A stretch of DNA of 64,000 nt. Source: Marinobacterium iners. GTDB taxonomy: Bacteria > Pseudomonadota > Gammaproteobacteria > Pseudomonadales > Balneatricaceae. Shown here one piece after another: positions 16,586 to 25,156 of the stretch. The stretch covers positions 310,001 to 374,000 of the forward strand of contig NZ_CP022297.1 of the NCBI RefSeq assembly GCF_017310015.1, in the 5' to 3' direction. Each line of letters begins with the position of its first letter. Within the stretch, counting starts at the first letter, position 1. The translations under genes were made by a program, and so were the position numbers. The notes beneath the pieces were generated by a model. It was not told the origin of the DNA. It was given only the letters and a program-made list of their open reading frames with translations, and searched no databases.

Positions 16586-17077
16586 ATGCGCCATATCATT
16601 TCAGTCCTGATGGAAAACGAGCCGGGTGCCTTGTCGCGCGTGGTGGGGCTGTTCTCCCAGCGTAACTACAACATCGAGTCGCTGACGGTCGCGCCGACCG
16701 AAGACTCCACCCTGTCACGTCTGACAGTGACCACCATTGGCAACGATCGTGTGGTGGAGCAGATCACCAAACAGCTGAACAAGCTGATTGATGTGGTCAA
16801 GGTGGTGGACCTGTCCGAGGGTGATCACATCGAGCGCGAAGTGATGATGATCAAACTCAAGGCCAGCGGCCAGATGCGCGCCGAGATCAAGCGGACCTGC
16901 GACATCTTCCGTGGTCAGATCATCGATGTGACCCCGACGACCTACACCGTGCAGCTGGTGGGCGCATCCGACAAACTGGATGCCTTCATCAATGCGCTGG
17001 GCAGCGCTTCCATTATGGAAGTGGTGCGCTCGGGTGTGTGTGGTATTGCCCGTGGCGAGAAAGTCCTGAGCCTTTAA
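16586..17077 (+). CDS. ilvH: Acetolactate synthase small (regulatory) subunit
   Basis: The 163-residue regulatory partner of IlvI gives valine feedback control and raises catalytic activity. The ACT domain occupies about residues 3–75 (HIISVLMENEPGALSRVVGL; NIESLTVAPTEDSTLSRLT). The C-terminal domain follows (EVMMIKLKASGQMRAEIKR; VVRSGVCGIARG). The ATG at 16586 has AGAGAGG upstream and sits three bases after the ilvI stop; an in-frame start at 16556 inside ilvI would add a non-conserved leader. A strong terminator follows 16 bases after the stop. Confidence 0.96.
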   Translation: MRHIISVLMENEPGALSRVVGLFSQRNYNIESLTVAPTEDSTLSRLTVTTIGNDRVVEQITKQLNKLIDVVKVVDLSEGDHIEREVMMIKLKASGQMRAEIKRTCDIFRGQIIDVTPTTYTVQLVGASDKLDAFINALGSASIMEVVRSGVCGIARGEKVLSL

Positions 17078-17092
17078 AAGCTATCTGCGTCA

Positions 17093-17133
17093 CAAAAAAA
17101 CCGCTGGCCGTGCAGACGACCAGCGGTTTTTTG
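17093..17133. terminator. Bidirectional terminator between ilvH and potI
   Basis: The stem pairs AACCGCTGG with CCAGCGGTT around a GC-containing loop, with A-run before and T-run after it. It can therefore end both ilvIH and the convergent pot transcript. Confidence 0.9.
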
Positions 17134-17148
17134 TTGCCCGCTGTCAAC

Positions 17149-17967
17149 TCAGTGGGCGTCGAGGCGGTTGCGTCGGTCCTGCCGCCACAGCAACACGCCG
17201 GTAATCAACACCGCGATGCTGACCAGCCCAACAATGATCGTTGCCAGCGCATTGATTTCAGGACTGACGCCGAGGCGTACGCTGGAGTAGACCACCATCG
17301 GCAGGGTGGTGGCACCGGGACCGGAAACGAAGCTGGCCACCACCAGATCATCCAAAGACAGCGTGAATGCCAGTAGCCAGCCAGCGATCAGCGAGGGAGC
17401 GATGATCGGCAGGGTGATGCTGAAAAATACCTTCAGCGGGCGGGCTCCCAGATCCAGCGCCGCTTCTTCCAGCGACAGGTCCATATGTGCCAGTCGGCTT
17501 TGCACCACCACGGTGACATAGGCCATCGCGAAGGTGGTGTGGGCGATCACGATGGTGGTCATGCCGCGTCCGGCCGGCCAGCCGATCACGCTTTCCATCG
17601 CCACGAACAGCAGCAGCAGCGAAAGGCCGATAATCACCTCTGGCATCACCAGTGGCGCGGTTACCATCACCTCCAGCGAGCCCCTGCCGAGAAAGCGACG
17701 GAATCGCACCAGTGCCAATGCCGCCAGTGTGCCCAGCACTACTGCTATTGTAGCGGTCAGGGCAGCAATACGGACACTGAGCCAGGCGGCGCTGAGCAGC
17801 TGGGTATTCTGCAGCAGTTCGCCGTACCATTTGGTGCTGAAGCCGCCCCATACCGTGACCAGCCGACTTTCATTGAATGAATACACGATCAGGCTGATGA
17901 TCGGGCCGTACAGAAAGGCATAGCCCAGCAGCAGAATGGTAATCAGCAGTGGCATGCGTTGTTTCAT
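17149..17967 (-). CDS. potI: Polyamine ABC transporter permease PotI
   Basis: This 272-residue inner-membrane permease has about six membrane helices. The cytoplasmic EAA loop (LEEAALDLGARPLKVFF, then TLPIIAPSLIAGWLLAF) couples to the ATPase. It matches the PotI/PotC type of putrescine/spermidine importers. Its start overlaps the potH stop by four bases (ATGA type). It is the last gene of potGHI on this strand and ends at the shared terminator. Substrate specificity (putrescine versus spermidine) cannot be fixed from the permease alone. Confidence 0.93.
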   Translation of the reverse strand: MKQRMPLLITILLLGYAFLYGPIISLIVYSFNESRLVTVWGGFSTKWYGELLQNTQLLSAAWLSVRIAALTATIAVVLGTLAALALVRFRRFLGRGSLEVMVTAPLVMPEVIIGLSLLLLFVAMESVIGWPAGRGMTTIVIAHTTFAMAYVTVVVQSRLAHMDLSLEEAALDLGARPLKVFFSITLPIIAPSLIAGWLLAFTLSLDDLVVASFVSGPGATTLPMVVYSSVRLGVSPEINALATIIVGLVSIAVLITGVLLWRQDRRNRLDAH

Positions 17968-18869
17968 GTGGCACCCTCCTCGGCGGCTCTGCGCTCAAAG
18001 TGGCGCAGCAGCACAAAGGGCACAATCAACGCCACCAGCAGCAGTGCAGCCAGCGAAGACGCCAGTGGCCAGTCCTTGTTGTTGAAGAACTCGGTCCACA
18101 TTAGTTTGCCCAGCATCAGCGTATCCGGTCCGCCCAGCAGGTCGGGAATGACAAATTCGCCCATCACCGGAATGAACACCAGCATGGCACCGGCCAGTAC
18201 GCCCGGCAGTGACAGCGGCAGGGTGATCAGCAGAAACTGCTTCCAGGGGCGGCAGCCCAGATCGGCGGCCGCTTCGAGCAGGGTCAGGTCCAGCCGGATC
18301 AGGGTGGCATAGAGCGGCAACACCACAAACGGCAGATAGTTATAGACGACGCCGATATAGACCGCGAACGGTGTGTGCATGATCTCAAGCGGGGTATCGA
18401 TCAGGCCGGTCCAGAGCAGGAAGTTATTGAGCAGCCCGTTGCCCTTGAGGATACCGATCCAGGCATAGATGCGAATCAGGAACGAGGTCCAGAACGGCAG
18501 AATGATCAGCATCAACAGCGGCAGACGCCAATGTGCCGGCGAACGCGCGATGGCATAGGCCATGGGATAGCCGATCAACAGGCAGCAGACAGTGGAGATT
18601 GCGGCTATTTTGAGCGAGCCCAGCAGGGCGCTCAGATAGAGTGAATCTTCCAGCAGCAGCTGATAGTTGCCGAAGTTGACCATGATGGTCACCAGCCCGT
18701 CTTCGATTTCGCGGATCAGGTCCAGATAGGGAGGCTGTGCCAATACCGGCTCGGACAGGCTGATCTTGAGTACGAAAAGGAACGGCAGCAGGAAGAACAG
18801 CGCCAGCCAGAACCAGGGGATGGCGATGATCAGGTTGCGCGCCGGCGGCAGGTGCTGTTTCAGCTTCAT
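17964..18869 (-). CDS. potH: Polyamine ABC transporter permease PotH
   Basis: The 301-residue partner permease has an N-terminal helix (LIIAIPWFWLALFFLLPFLF), five further helices and an EAA loop at LLEAAADLGCRPWKQF. The long first periplasmic loop (SEPVLAQPPYLDL) is typical of PotH/PotB. The gene overlaps both neighbours by four bases, so potG, potH and potI are translationally coupled. It works as a heterodimer with PotI in the inner membrane. Confidence 0.93.
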   Translation of the reverse strand: MKLKQHLPPARNLIIAIPWFWLALFFLLPFLFVLKISLSEPVLAQPPYLDLIREIEDGLVTIMVNFGNYQLLLEDSLYLSALLGSLKIAAISTVCCLLIGYPMAYAIARSPAHWRLPLLMLIILPFWTSFLIRIYAWIGILKGNGLLNNFLLWTGLIDTPLEIMHTPFAVYIGVVYNYLPFVVLPLYATLIRLDLTLLEAAADLGCRPWKQFLLITLPLSLPGVLAGAMLVFIPVMGEFVIPDLLGGPDTLMLGKLMWTEFFNNKDWPLASSLAALLLVALIVPFVLLRHFERRAAEEGAT

Positions 18870-20005
18870 TCCGTCAGCACCCCGCAGCTGTTGGCCGACC
18901 AGCCCAGCAGTACCTCTTCGTCCCAGGTCAGCGGCTGCTCGGCCAGTGCTTGCACGTTGGACTGGGTGAACTGCACGCGCTTACCGCCGGCCAGCTCCAC
19001 ATGGTAGATCGATACGTCGCCCAGATAGGCGATCTCTTTGATGACTCCACGCAGCTGGTTGGGCGCATCGGCATCCAGTTGACTCAGTACCCGAACTTTT
19101 TCAGGGCGCAGCGCGACCGTCACGGCCATTCCAGGTACCAGTGGCTGACTATGGCGTACCAGCAGCTGAGAGTCGGCCTCGTCACACTGCACAATCACTT
19201 GATCGTCGTCCTGTTGCACCACGTAACCGTCAAACAGATTGACCGACCCAATGAAGCTGGCGACATAACGGGTGGATGGAAACTCATACAGACGTCGAGG
19301 CGGGTCGACCTGTTCTGTGCGTCCTTCATGCAACAGCGCGATGCGCGAGGACATGGTCATCGCCTCTTCCTGATCGTGGGTCACCACGATAAAGGTGATG
19401 CCGAGGCGTTCCTGAATGTTGACCAACTCAAACTGGGTTTGCTCACGCAGTTTCTTGTCCAGTGCCCCCAGCGGCTCGTCCAGCAGCAGAATCTTCGGGT
19501 GTTTGGCCAATGCGCGGGCCAGTGCCACACGCTGACGCTGTCCGCCGGAGAGCTGATGCGGTTTGCGTTGAGCAAGCTTCTCGATCTGAACAAGTGCCAG
19601 CATTTCGGCGACGCGTTCCTGACGCTCGGCTTTGGGCATGCCTTCCTGCTTCAGGCCGAAAGCGATGTTGTCTGCTACGGTCATGTGCGGAAACAGGGCG
19701 TAGGACTGGAACATCATGTTCACCGGACGCTCATAGGGCGGCACATCGGTGACATCCTGTCCGTCGATAAAAATGCGACCACTGGTCGGGGTCTCGAAAC
19801 CGGCCAGCATGCGCAGCAGGGTGGTTTTGCCGCAGCCTGAGGGGCCAAGCAGAGAAAAGAACTCACCCTGATGAATGTGCAGGCTGACATCGTCGACCGC
19901 ATAGAATGAGCCGAAGCGTTTAGTGAGGTTTTCGATTCGAACCAGAGGCTCCCCTTCGGGGGCCTGCCAGGGCTCTTCGGGTTTGAACTGGCGCAGTGTT
20001 GCCAT
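18866..20005 (-). CDS. potG: Polyamine ABC transporter ATPase PotG
   Basis: The 379-residue ATP-binding subunit powers polyamine import. Walker A GPSGCGKT is at 54–61, the signature LSGGQRQR at 152–159, Walker B LLLDEP at 173–178, and the switch histidine lies in VVTHDQEEA. The C-terminal TOBE-like domain is at about 285–379 (VALRPEKVRVLS). It is the first gene of the potGHI block and is separated from potF by a terminator, so expression is probably lower than that of the binding protein. Confidence 0.95.
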   Translation of the reverse strand: MATLRQFKPEEPWQAPEGEPLVRIENLTKRFGSFYAVDDVSLHIHQGEFFSLLGPSGCGKTTLLRMLAGFETPTSGRIFIDGQDVTDVPPYERPVNMMFQSYALFPHMTVADNIAFGLKQEGMPKAERQERVAEMLALVQIEKLAQRKPHQLSGGQRQRVALARALAKHPKILLLDEPLGALDKKLREQTQFELVNIQERLGITFIVVTHDQEEAMTMSSRIALLHEGRTEQVDPPRRLYEFPSTRYVASFIGSVNLFDGYVVQQDDDQVIVQCDEADSQLLVRHSQPLVPGMAVTVALRPEKVRVLSQLDADAPNQLRGVIKEIAYLGDVSIYHVELAGGKRVQFTQSNVQALAEQPLTWDEEVLLGWSANSCGVLTE

Positions 20006-20023
20006 CAGTGGTGGGTACTCCCG

Positions 20024-20056
20024 ATAAAAAAGATGCCCCTGATTTCAGGGGCATCT
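20024..20056 (-). terminator. Terminator/attenuator between potF and potG
   Basis: On the minus strand a perfect GATGCCCCTGA/TCAGGGGCATC stem is followed by six T. It lies after potF and before potG of the same operon. Partial read-through would give more binding protein than transporter. Confidence 0.88.
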
Positions 20057-20079
20057 CAGGTTCAGGTGATCGACTGGGT

Positions 20080-21180
20080 TCAGCGGCCGGTTTTGACTCG
20101 GGTCCAGCTGCGGTTCATGTCGCGAATCTGACGTTCTGTCGGCGTTTTCAGCACGATCAGCTTTTCACGCGTTTCCTGCGGCGGATAGATGCCGGCATCG
20201 TTGCGGATCTCTTCGTCGATCAGCCCTGTAGCCGCCGCATTGGCGTTGGCGTAGGCAACATAGTTGGTGATCGGTGCGATGACGTCCGGCTGCAGCAGGA
20301 AGTTGATGAACTGGTGCGCGGTATCCGGGTGCGGTGCATCCGCCGGAATCACCATCACATCGGTCCAGACCACGGCACCTTCGGAGGGTACAGCATAGGC
20401 CACTTCAACCCCGTTGCCGGCTTCGGCCGCACGGTCACGGGCCTGCAGAATGTCACCGGAGTAGCCGTGGGCTACACAGATATCGCCATTTGCCAGGTCG
20501 TTGATGTACTGCGAGCTGTGGAAGTAACGAATATTCGGACGTACGGCCATGACGGCTGCAGCCGCCTTTTCCAGTGCAGCCTTGCTGAAGTCGGTGGTAT
20601 CCTCGCCCAGATAGGCACGTGCCGCGACAAATACTTCGGTCGGATCGTCCATCAGCGTCACGCCACAGCCGGCCAGTTTGGCCACGATTTCCGGATCAAA
20701 CACCAGGCGCCATGTATCCAGTGGCATCTCATCGCCCAGAATCTCACGCACCTTCTTTACGTTGTAGCCAATGCCGGTGGTGCCCCACATATAAGGCACC
20801 AGATGTTGGTTGTCCGGGTCGATGTCGGCCAGTGACTTCATTATGACCGGATCCAGGTTATCCAGATTGGTCAGCTTATCTTTGTCCAGTTTTTGATAAA
20901 GGCCTGCCTTGAGGTGACGGTCGGCAAAAGGGCGTGCTGTCGGGAACGCCAGGTCATAGCCGCTGCGACCGGCCAGCAGTTTGGCTTCAAGCACCTCGTT
21001 GGAATCATAAACGTCATAGACGACCTTGATTCCGGTCTCCTGTTCGAACCGCGCCAGTGTGTCTTCAGCGATATAGTCAGACCAGTTGTATACGTTGAGT
21101 TCCTGCGCTGATGCGGCTCCCGCCAGCAACATGCCAGGGAGCAGTTTTCCGAGTTGCTTGAACACTTTTTTCATCGCCAT
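20080..21180 (-). CDS. potF: Periplasmic polyamine-binding protein PotF
   Basis: The 366-residue solute-binding protein delivers putrescine or a related polyamine to PotGHI. A signal peptide ends near ASA at 22–24, and the mature protein begins with ELNVYNWSDYIAEDTL, the family hallmark. The acidic and aromatic binding-pocket segments YDVYDSNEVLEAKLLAG and PYMWGTTGIGYN are present. I start at 21180 because GGAG lies just upstream and the longer frame to 21312 has no signal-like start. The gene heads the pot operon on the minus strand and is divergent from the hydrolase gene. Confidence 0.94.
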   Translation of the reverse strand: MAMKKVFKQLGKLLPGMLLAGAASAQELNVYNWSDYIAEDTLARFEQETGIKVVYDVYDSNEVLEAKLLAGRSGYDLAFPTARPFADRHLKAGLYQKLDKDKLTNLDNLDPVIMKSLADIDPDNQHLVPYMWGTTGIGYNVKKVREILGDEMPLDTWRLVFDPEIVAKLAGCGVTLMDDPTEVFVAARAYLGEDTTDFSKAALEKAAAAVMAVRPNIRYFHSSQYINDLANGDICVAHGYSGDILQARDRAAEAGNGVEVAYAVPSEGAVVWTDVMVIPADAPHPDTAHQFINFLLQPDVIAPITNYVAYANANAAATGLIDEEIRNDAGIYPPQETREKLIVLKTPTERQIRDMNRSWTRVKTGR

Positions 21181-21288
21181 GGGTCTCCGGCAACGCTGTG
21201 AATGGTGGAGGCTTAAGAGTGCCTCACGGTGTGTCCGGCAGCGAATGCAGCGGACGGATTCAAAGCGTGAATATGGAACAAAAGACTG

Positions 21289-21310
21289 GCAAAAAAAAGT
21301 TTTTTTTTGC
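21289..21310. promoter_or_regulatory. A-tract/T-tract dyad in the potF–hydrolase divergent region
   Basis: GCAAAAAAAA is followed after two bases by a run of nine T and GC, forming a near-perfect 22-base palindrome. It lies in the 249-base gap between divergent potF and the dienelactone hydrolase gene. It could be a bent-DNA or operator element. No known regulator site was recognised. Confidence 0.4.
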
Positions 21311-21429
21311 AACTGCGGTTAAACAGGGCGGTTGAGCCTGATCAGTTTTATGAGTTGATCGCGTACAGCTGACTGAAGCAGTGTGTGGTCTATAGTGAGA
21401 CACACCACAGGACGACAAGGAGAACGGGC

Positions 21430-22260
21430 ATGTGTGATATCAAGGGGTGTGGCAACACGCAGTCGGGCCAGCCTCTTCCACGGGCAACCGGTGAAGAGCG
21501 ACGCAGTTTCCTGAAGGGGATGCTGGCACTGCCACTGGCAGTGGTGCTGGCGGACCCGTTGCTTGCGCAAGCAGCGGGCAACCGAACTCGGTCAGTGCAG
21601 CTGGCACTGGGAGGCGGCGACAAGGTGCAGGCACACTTGGCCATGCCCGAGGGTGATGGGCCTTTTCCTGCGGTGGTGCTGATTCACGAATGGTGGGGGC
21701 TGAATGACCAAATCAAGGCGGTGGCGGCTGAGCTTGCCAATTTAGGCTTTATGGCGCTGGCGGTGGATCTTTATGAAGGCGGTGTTGCTGATACCCGTGA
21801 GGATGCAATGGCACTGATGCAGGCGGTCAATGAAGAAGAGGCAACAGACACACTGACCGGTTGGATCGACTGGCTGCGGCGGCACCAGCGCTGTAATGGC
21901 AAGGTCGCTACCATGGGATGGTGTTTTGGCGGCGGCTGGTCGCTCAATGCGTCCATGGAAACCCCGGTCGACGCGACCATCATCTATTACGGCAATGTCA
22001 CCCGTACCCCAAAACAGCTGTCACGCCTGCGAGGGCCGGTGCTGGGTCATTTCGGAACGCTGGACAAGAGTATCGACGAAGCGATGGTGGGCGGCTTCGA
22101 GCGGGCCATGGCCGAAGCCGGCAAAGCCGATAGGCTGAACGTTTACTGGTATGTGGCGGACCATGCCTTCGCCAACCCTACCGGCGCCCGTTATGACGCC
22201 GATGATGCAGCCTTGGCATGGTCGCGTTCGGTCAGTTTCCTGTATCGACAGCTTGGTTAG
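21430..22260 (+). CDS. Tat-exported dienelactone hydrolase family protein
   Basis: This 276-residue alpha/beta hydrolase belongs to the dienelactone hydrolase family. A twin-arginine signal RRSFLKG (24–30) with a hydrophobic stretch predicts folded export to the periplasm; a short cysteine-containing leader (MCDIKGCGN) precedes it. The nucleophile Cys165 is in MGWCFGG, and the other triad residues are probably Asp212 (GTLDKS) and His245 (VADHAF). AAGGAG before the ATG at 21430 decides the start. The substrate is unknown. Carboxymethylenebutenolidase activity is a family label only. Confidence 0.88.
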   Translation: MCDIKGCGNTQSGQPLPRATGEERRSFLKGMLALPLAVVLADPLLAQAAGNRTRSVQLALGGGDKVQAHLAMPEGDGPFPAVVLIHEWWGLNDQIKAVAAELANLGFMALAVDLYEGGVADTREDAMALMQAVNEEEATDTLTGWIDWLRRHQRCNGKVATMGWCFGGGWSLNASMETPVDATIIYYGNVTRTPKQLSRLRGPVLGHFGTLDKSIDEAMVGGFERAMAEAGKADRLNVYWYVADHAFANPTGARYDADDAALAWSRSVSFLYRQLG

Positions 22261-22268
22261 CGCTGCTA

Positions 22269-24089
22269 TCAGAACGGAAACAGCAGAGGTGTCAGTATCA
22301 ACGTGAGCGCCAGTGCCAACAGCTGCAACGGAATACCCACCCGGGCGAAGTCGGCAAAGCGGTAGTTGCCCGGGGCCAGTACCAGGGTGTTGACCGGTGA
22401 CGCGATGGGGGTGGCGAATGCGGTCGAGGCTGCAATAGCCACGGTCATCATCACCGGTTCTGGGTTGACGCCGGTCAGCTGGGCGGTAGTGATAGCGATG
22501 GGTGCCAGCAGGACCGTAGTGGCAGTATTGGAGATGAACTGACTCAGCAAGGAGGTCAGCATGAAAAGGCTGGCACAGAGAACCAGCGGACTGCTGTCGC
22601 CGACCAGGCTGACGAGGTGTTCAACTACCCAGGCCAGGGCGCCGCTGCGCTCCATTGCCAGTGCCAGCGGCAGCATGCCAGCGATCAAGATCAGACTGGT
22701 GGCGTTGAGTGAGCGGTAAGATTCCTGCAGTGATACGCAACCGGTGAGGATCACCGCTAGCGCTGCCAGCAGAATGGCGGACAGGTTGTCTAGCCAGCCC
22801 GTGGTCATGCAAACCAGCATTGCCAGCAGAATAATCAGAGCAACCGGTCCACGGTTGCCGTGGGTGGGGATCTCTTCCAGCTCGGCAGGTGTCTGCAATA
22901 CCACCAGCTCGCGCGAACCCTGCAGGCTGCGGATCTGCTCCCAGCTGCCGGCCAGCAGCAGGGTGTCGCCGGGTGTGAGTTGAGTTTCGGTAAAACTTGT
23001 ATCCATGGCGGCCTGGTCTCGGCGGATACCCAGCACGCTCAGTCCATAGCGCTCGCGAAAATGTCCTTCCTTTATTGAACGATCACACAGCGGTGACTCA
23101 GGGGGCAGCAGTACTTCGGCCATACCGAACTGACGTTCCAGCTGACTTATCTCCCGCGCCGGAAACCCCATCCGCTTCAACTTCAGTGTTTCGCACAGGT
23201 GTTCCAGCCGTGCTTCGTCGGCATATACGATCAACTGATCCTGATACTGCATGCGGGTGTTGCTCAGTACCGGCACTAAACTGGAGAGCAGCCCGCCACT
23301 GCGGGAGATGGCGATCACGGTGACATCATATTCAGTGCGCAGTGCCGCTTCGGCCGGTGTTTTCTGCGCCAATGGGCTGCCGGGCGTGATCATCAGCTTG
23401 TGTAGCTGACGACTCAGGGCATAACGGCCGCTGATGGCGGCGACGCCCGGTGCGGTGTTTTCCGCCAGTTGCTGTGCTCGTTCGGGCAGCAGCTTGCGGG
23501 CCACCAGAATCAGATAGCCCATGCCTGCAATCAGAATCGCCAGCCCCAATGGGGTAAAGTCAAAGAAGCCAAACGGCTCAAGGCCTGCACTGCGCATCTG
23601 GCTGCTGACGATAATATTGGGCGGTGTACCGATCAGCGTCAGCATGCCGCCGATGAGGGCGGCAAAGGCCAGCGGCATCAGTAACTGTGAGGGTTGCATG
23701 CCGGAGCGGCGTGCCATGCTCAGCACCACAGGAATCAACAGTGCAACGGCACCAGTGGAGCTCATGAACGCGGACAGCAGCGCCACCACGGGTAACAGAA
23801 ACAGCAGCAGCCGGGTTTCGCTGCTGCCGCCCATGCGCAGCAACCAGTTGCCCGCGGCAGCGGCGATGCCGGTGCGAAACAGTGCTTCACCGACCACGAA
23901 CAGGGCGGCGATCATGATCACCACGGGCTCCCCGAAGCCGGCCACCGCCTCGGCGGGGGTAATGATGCCGGATAATGCCAGTGCAACCACCACCATCAGG
24001 GCCACCAGGTCCATGCGGATACGATCGCTGACAAACAGGGCGATGGTAATGCCGAGGGTGGCAAACACAAACAGCATGTCGGGTGTCAT
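22269..24089 (-). CDS. SLC13/DASS-type permease with RCK_C domains
   Basis: The 606-residue inner-membrane transporter has a repeated SLC13 architecture. About six helices (5–195) are followed by a cytosolic insert with two TrkA-C/RCK_C-like regions (about 210–375: PGSPLAQKTPAEAALRTEYD and LPPESPLCDRSIKEGHFRER), then about six more helices. The substrate loops carry STGAVALLIP with LIGTPPNI in the first half and SNTATTVLLAP in the second, the paired signature of Na-dependent dicarboxylate/sulfate carriers. The substrate is not determined. The gene is convergent with the hydrolase gene, eight bases away. Confidence 0.9.
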   Translation of the reverse strand: MTPDMLFVFATLGITIALFVSDRIRMDLVALMVVVALALSGIITPAEAVAGFGEPVVIMIAALFVVGEALFRTGIAAAAGNWLLRMGGSSETRLLLFLLPVVALLSAFMSSTGAVALLIPVVLSMARRSGMQPSQLLMPLAFAALIGGMLTLIGTPPNIIVSSQMRSAGLEPFGFFDFTPLGLAILIAGMGYLILVARKLLPERAQQLAENTAPGVAAISGRYALSRQLHKLMITPGSPLAQKTPAEAALRTEYDVTVIAISRSGGLLSSLVPVLSNTRMQYQDQLIVYADEARLEHLCETLKLKRMGFPAREISQLERQFGMAEVLLPPESPLCDRSIKEGHFRERYGLSVLGIRRDQAAMDTSFTETQLTPGDTLLLAGSWEQIRSLQGSRELVVLQTPAELEEIPTHGNRGPVALIILLAMLVCMTTGWLDNLSAILLAALAVILTGCVSLQESYRSLNATSLILIAGMLPLALAMERSGALAWVVEHLVSLVGDSSPLVLCASLFMLTSLLSQFISNTATTVLLAPIAITTAQLTGVNPEPVMMTVAIAASTAFATPIASPVNTLVLAPGNYRFADFARVGIPLQLLALALTLILTPLLFPF

Positions 24090-24131
24090 GGAGCGGGGGC
24101 CTCTTTGAAAGTTCAGCCGGCAGTGTAGGGG

Positions 24132-25016
24132 TTAATCCGTGACAGAGCCATTATCCAGCAATGACCAGAACGCCCGGATCAACGGTGAGCGCAGTTTGCG
24201 CTCCAGTGCAAACAGGCCGATTTCGTAGGGCTCCAGTGCCGGTGATACCGGCAACACCCGTACCCGATCTGCCAGAGGGCTGTTGTCCAGCACGATCTGG
24301 GGTACCACGCCGATGCCGAAACCCAGGCTGACCATGCTGACGATCGCTTCGTTGCCGGCGACCTGGGCATAAATGCGTGGCTGAATATGGCGGTGGCTGA
24401 ACCACTGGTTGACGCGATCACGTGAGATACCGCTTTCCGGCAGGATCATCGGTTGGCGGCTCCACTGTGCTTCACTGCCGAGGGTATCGCTCGGCTCGCT
24501 GGCAGGGGCGATGAACAACAGTGGGGTGCGGTCGATGGGCCGAAAGGCCACCCCGGTCGGCAGGTGAGCGGGGCGGGCGGCGATGGAGATCTCTTCACGA
24601 CCGCTCTGCACCCGGGCGATGGCATGTTCGGGGTCGCCGGTATGCAGCTTGATCTCGACACGTGGGTACAGCTGGCGAAACCGGCTCAGCAGTGAATACA
24701 AAAAACTGTAACTGGCAGTGACCGAGCAGTATACGCTGATCTCGCCCTGCAGTTCGCTGGCGCTTTCCAGCAGTGAATGACGTACCTGTTCCCACTGCTG
24801 CAGCGCTTCGCGGGCGTACTGGGCAAAGCGCATTCCCTCGGGCGTGAGTTGGACGCTGCGGTTGTCACGCAGGAAGAGTTCAACGCCCAGCGAGTCCTCC
24901 AGTTGCTTGATGGCGCGACTCAGGGTTGAGGGGCTGACATGGCAGGCTTCACTGCTGCGACCGAAGTGCAGGGTGTCGGCCAAGCTCAGAAACAGGCGCA
25001 GGGTACGGGTATCCAT
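24132..25016 (-). CDS. ilvY: LysR-type regulator IlvY
   Basis: The 294-residue LysR-family activator has a winged helix-turn-helix at 1–60 (MDTRTLRLFLSLADTLHFGR; SPSTLSRAIKQLEDSLG). An effector-binding domain follows from about 95 (EISVYCSVTASYSFLYSLL). It lies divergent from ilvC with a 140-bp shared control region, the classic arrangement in which IlvY activates ilvC in the presence of acetolactate or acetohydroxybutyrate. The C-terminal segment GNEAIVSMVSLGFGIGVVPQ is family-typical. Confidence 0.94.
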   Translation of the reverse strand: MDTRTLRLFLSLADTLHFGRSSEACHVSPSTLSRAIKQLEDSLGVELFLRDNRSVQLTPEGMRFAQYAREALQQWEQVRHSLLESASELQGEISVYCSVTASYSFLYSLLSRFRQLYPRVEIKLHTGDPEHAIARVQSGREEISIAARPAHLPTGVAFRPIDRTPLLFIAPASEPSDTLGSEAQWSRQPMILPESGISRDRVNQWFSHRHIQPRIYAQVAGNEAIVSMVSLGFGIGVVPQIVLDNSPLADRVRVLPVSPALEPYEIGLFALERKLRSPLIRAFWSLLDNGSVTD

Positions 25017-25156
25017 TATGTTTCTTTAAATGAAATATGATGTTGCAAATATATCATTTTACGCAATGATTCCTATCCCTTAATGTAGGCGCCATTGCTA
25101 TAGTCATCACGGCTAGATGCACCTAATCACTCCATTCAAGTCAAAGGATCAGAACC
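25017..25156. promoter_or_regulatory. Divergent ilvY–ilvC control region
   Basis: The 140-bp gap is AT-rich near ilvY. TTGCAAATATATCATTTTACGCAA-type half-sites (TTGC at 25043 and GCAA near 25063) fit a LysR dyad. A −10-like TATAGT lies at 25099–25104 with no good −35, which fits activator-dependent ilvC transcription. AAAGGA precedes the ilvC ATG. Confidence 0.6.

Noticed and set aside
18950..20835. Long plus-strand frames opposite potG and potF
   Set aside because: Shadows of securely identified minus-strand transporter genes.
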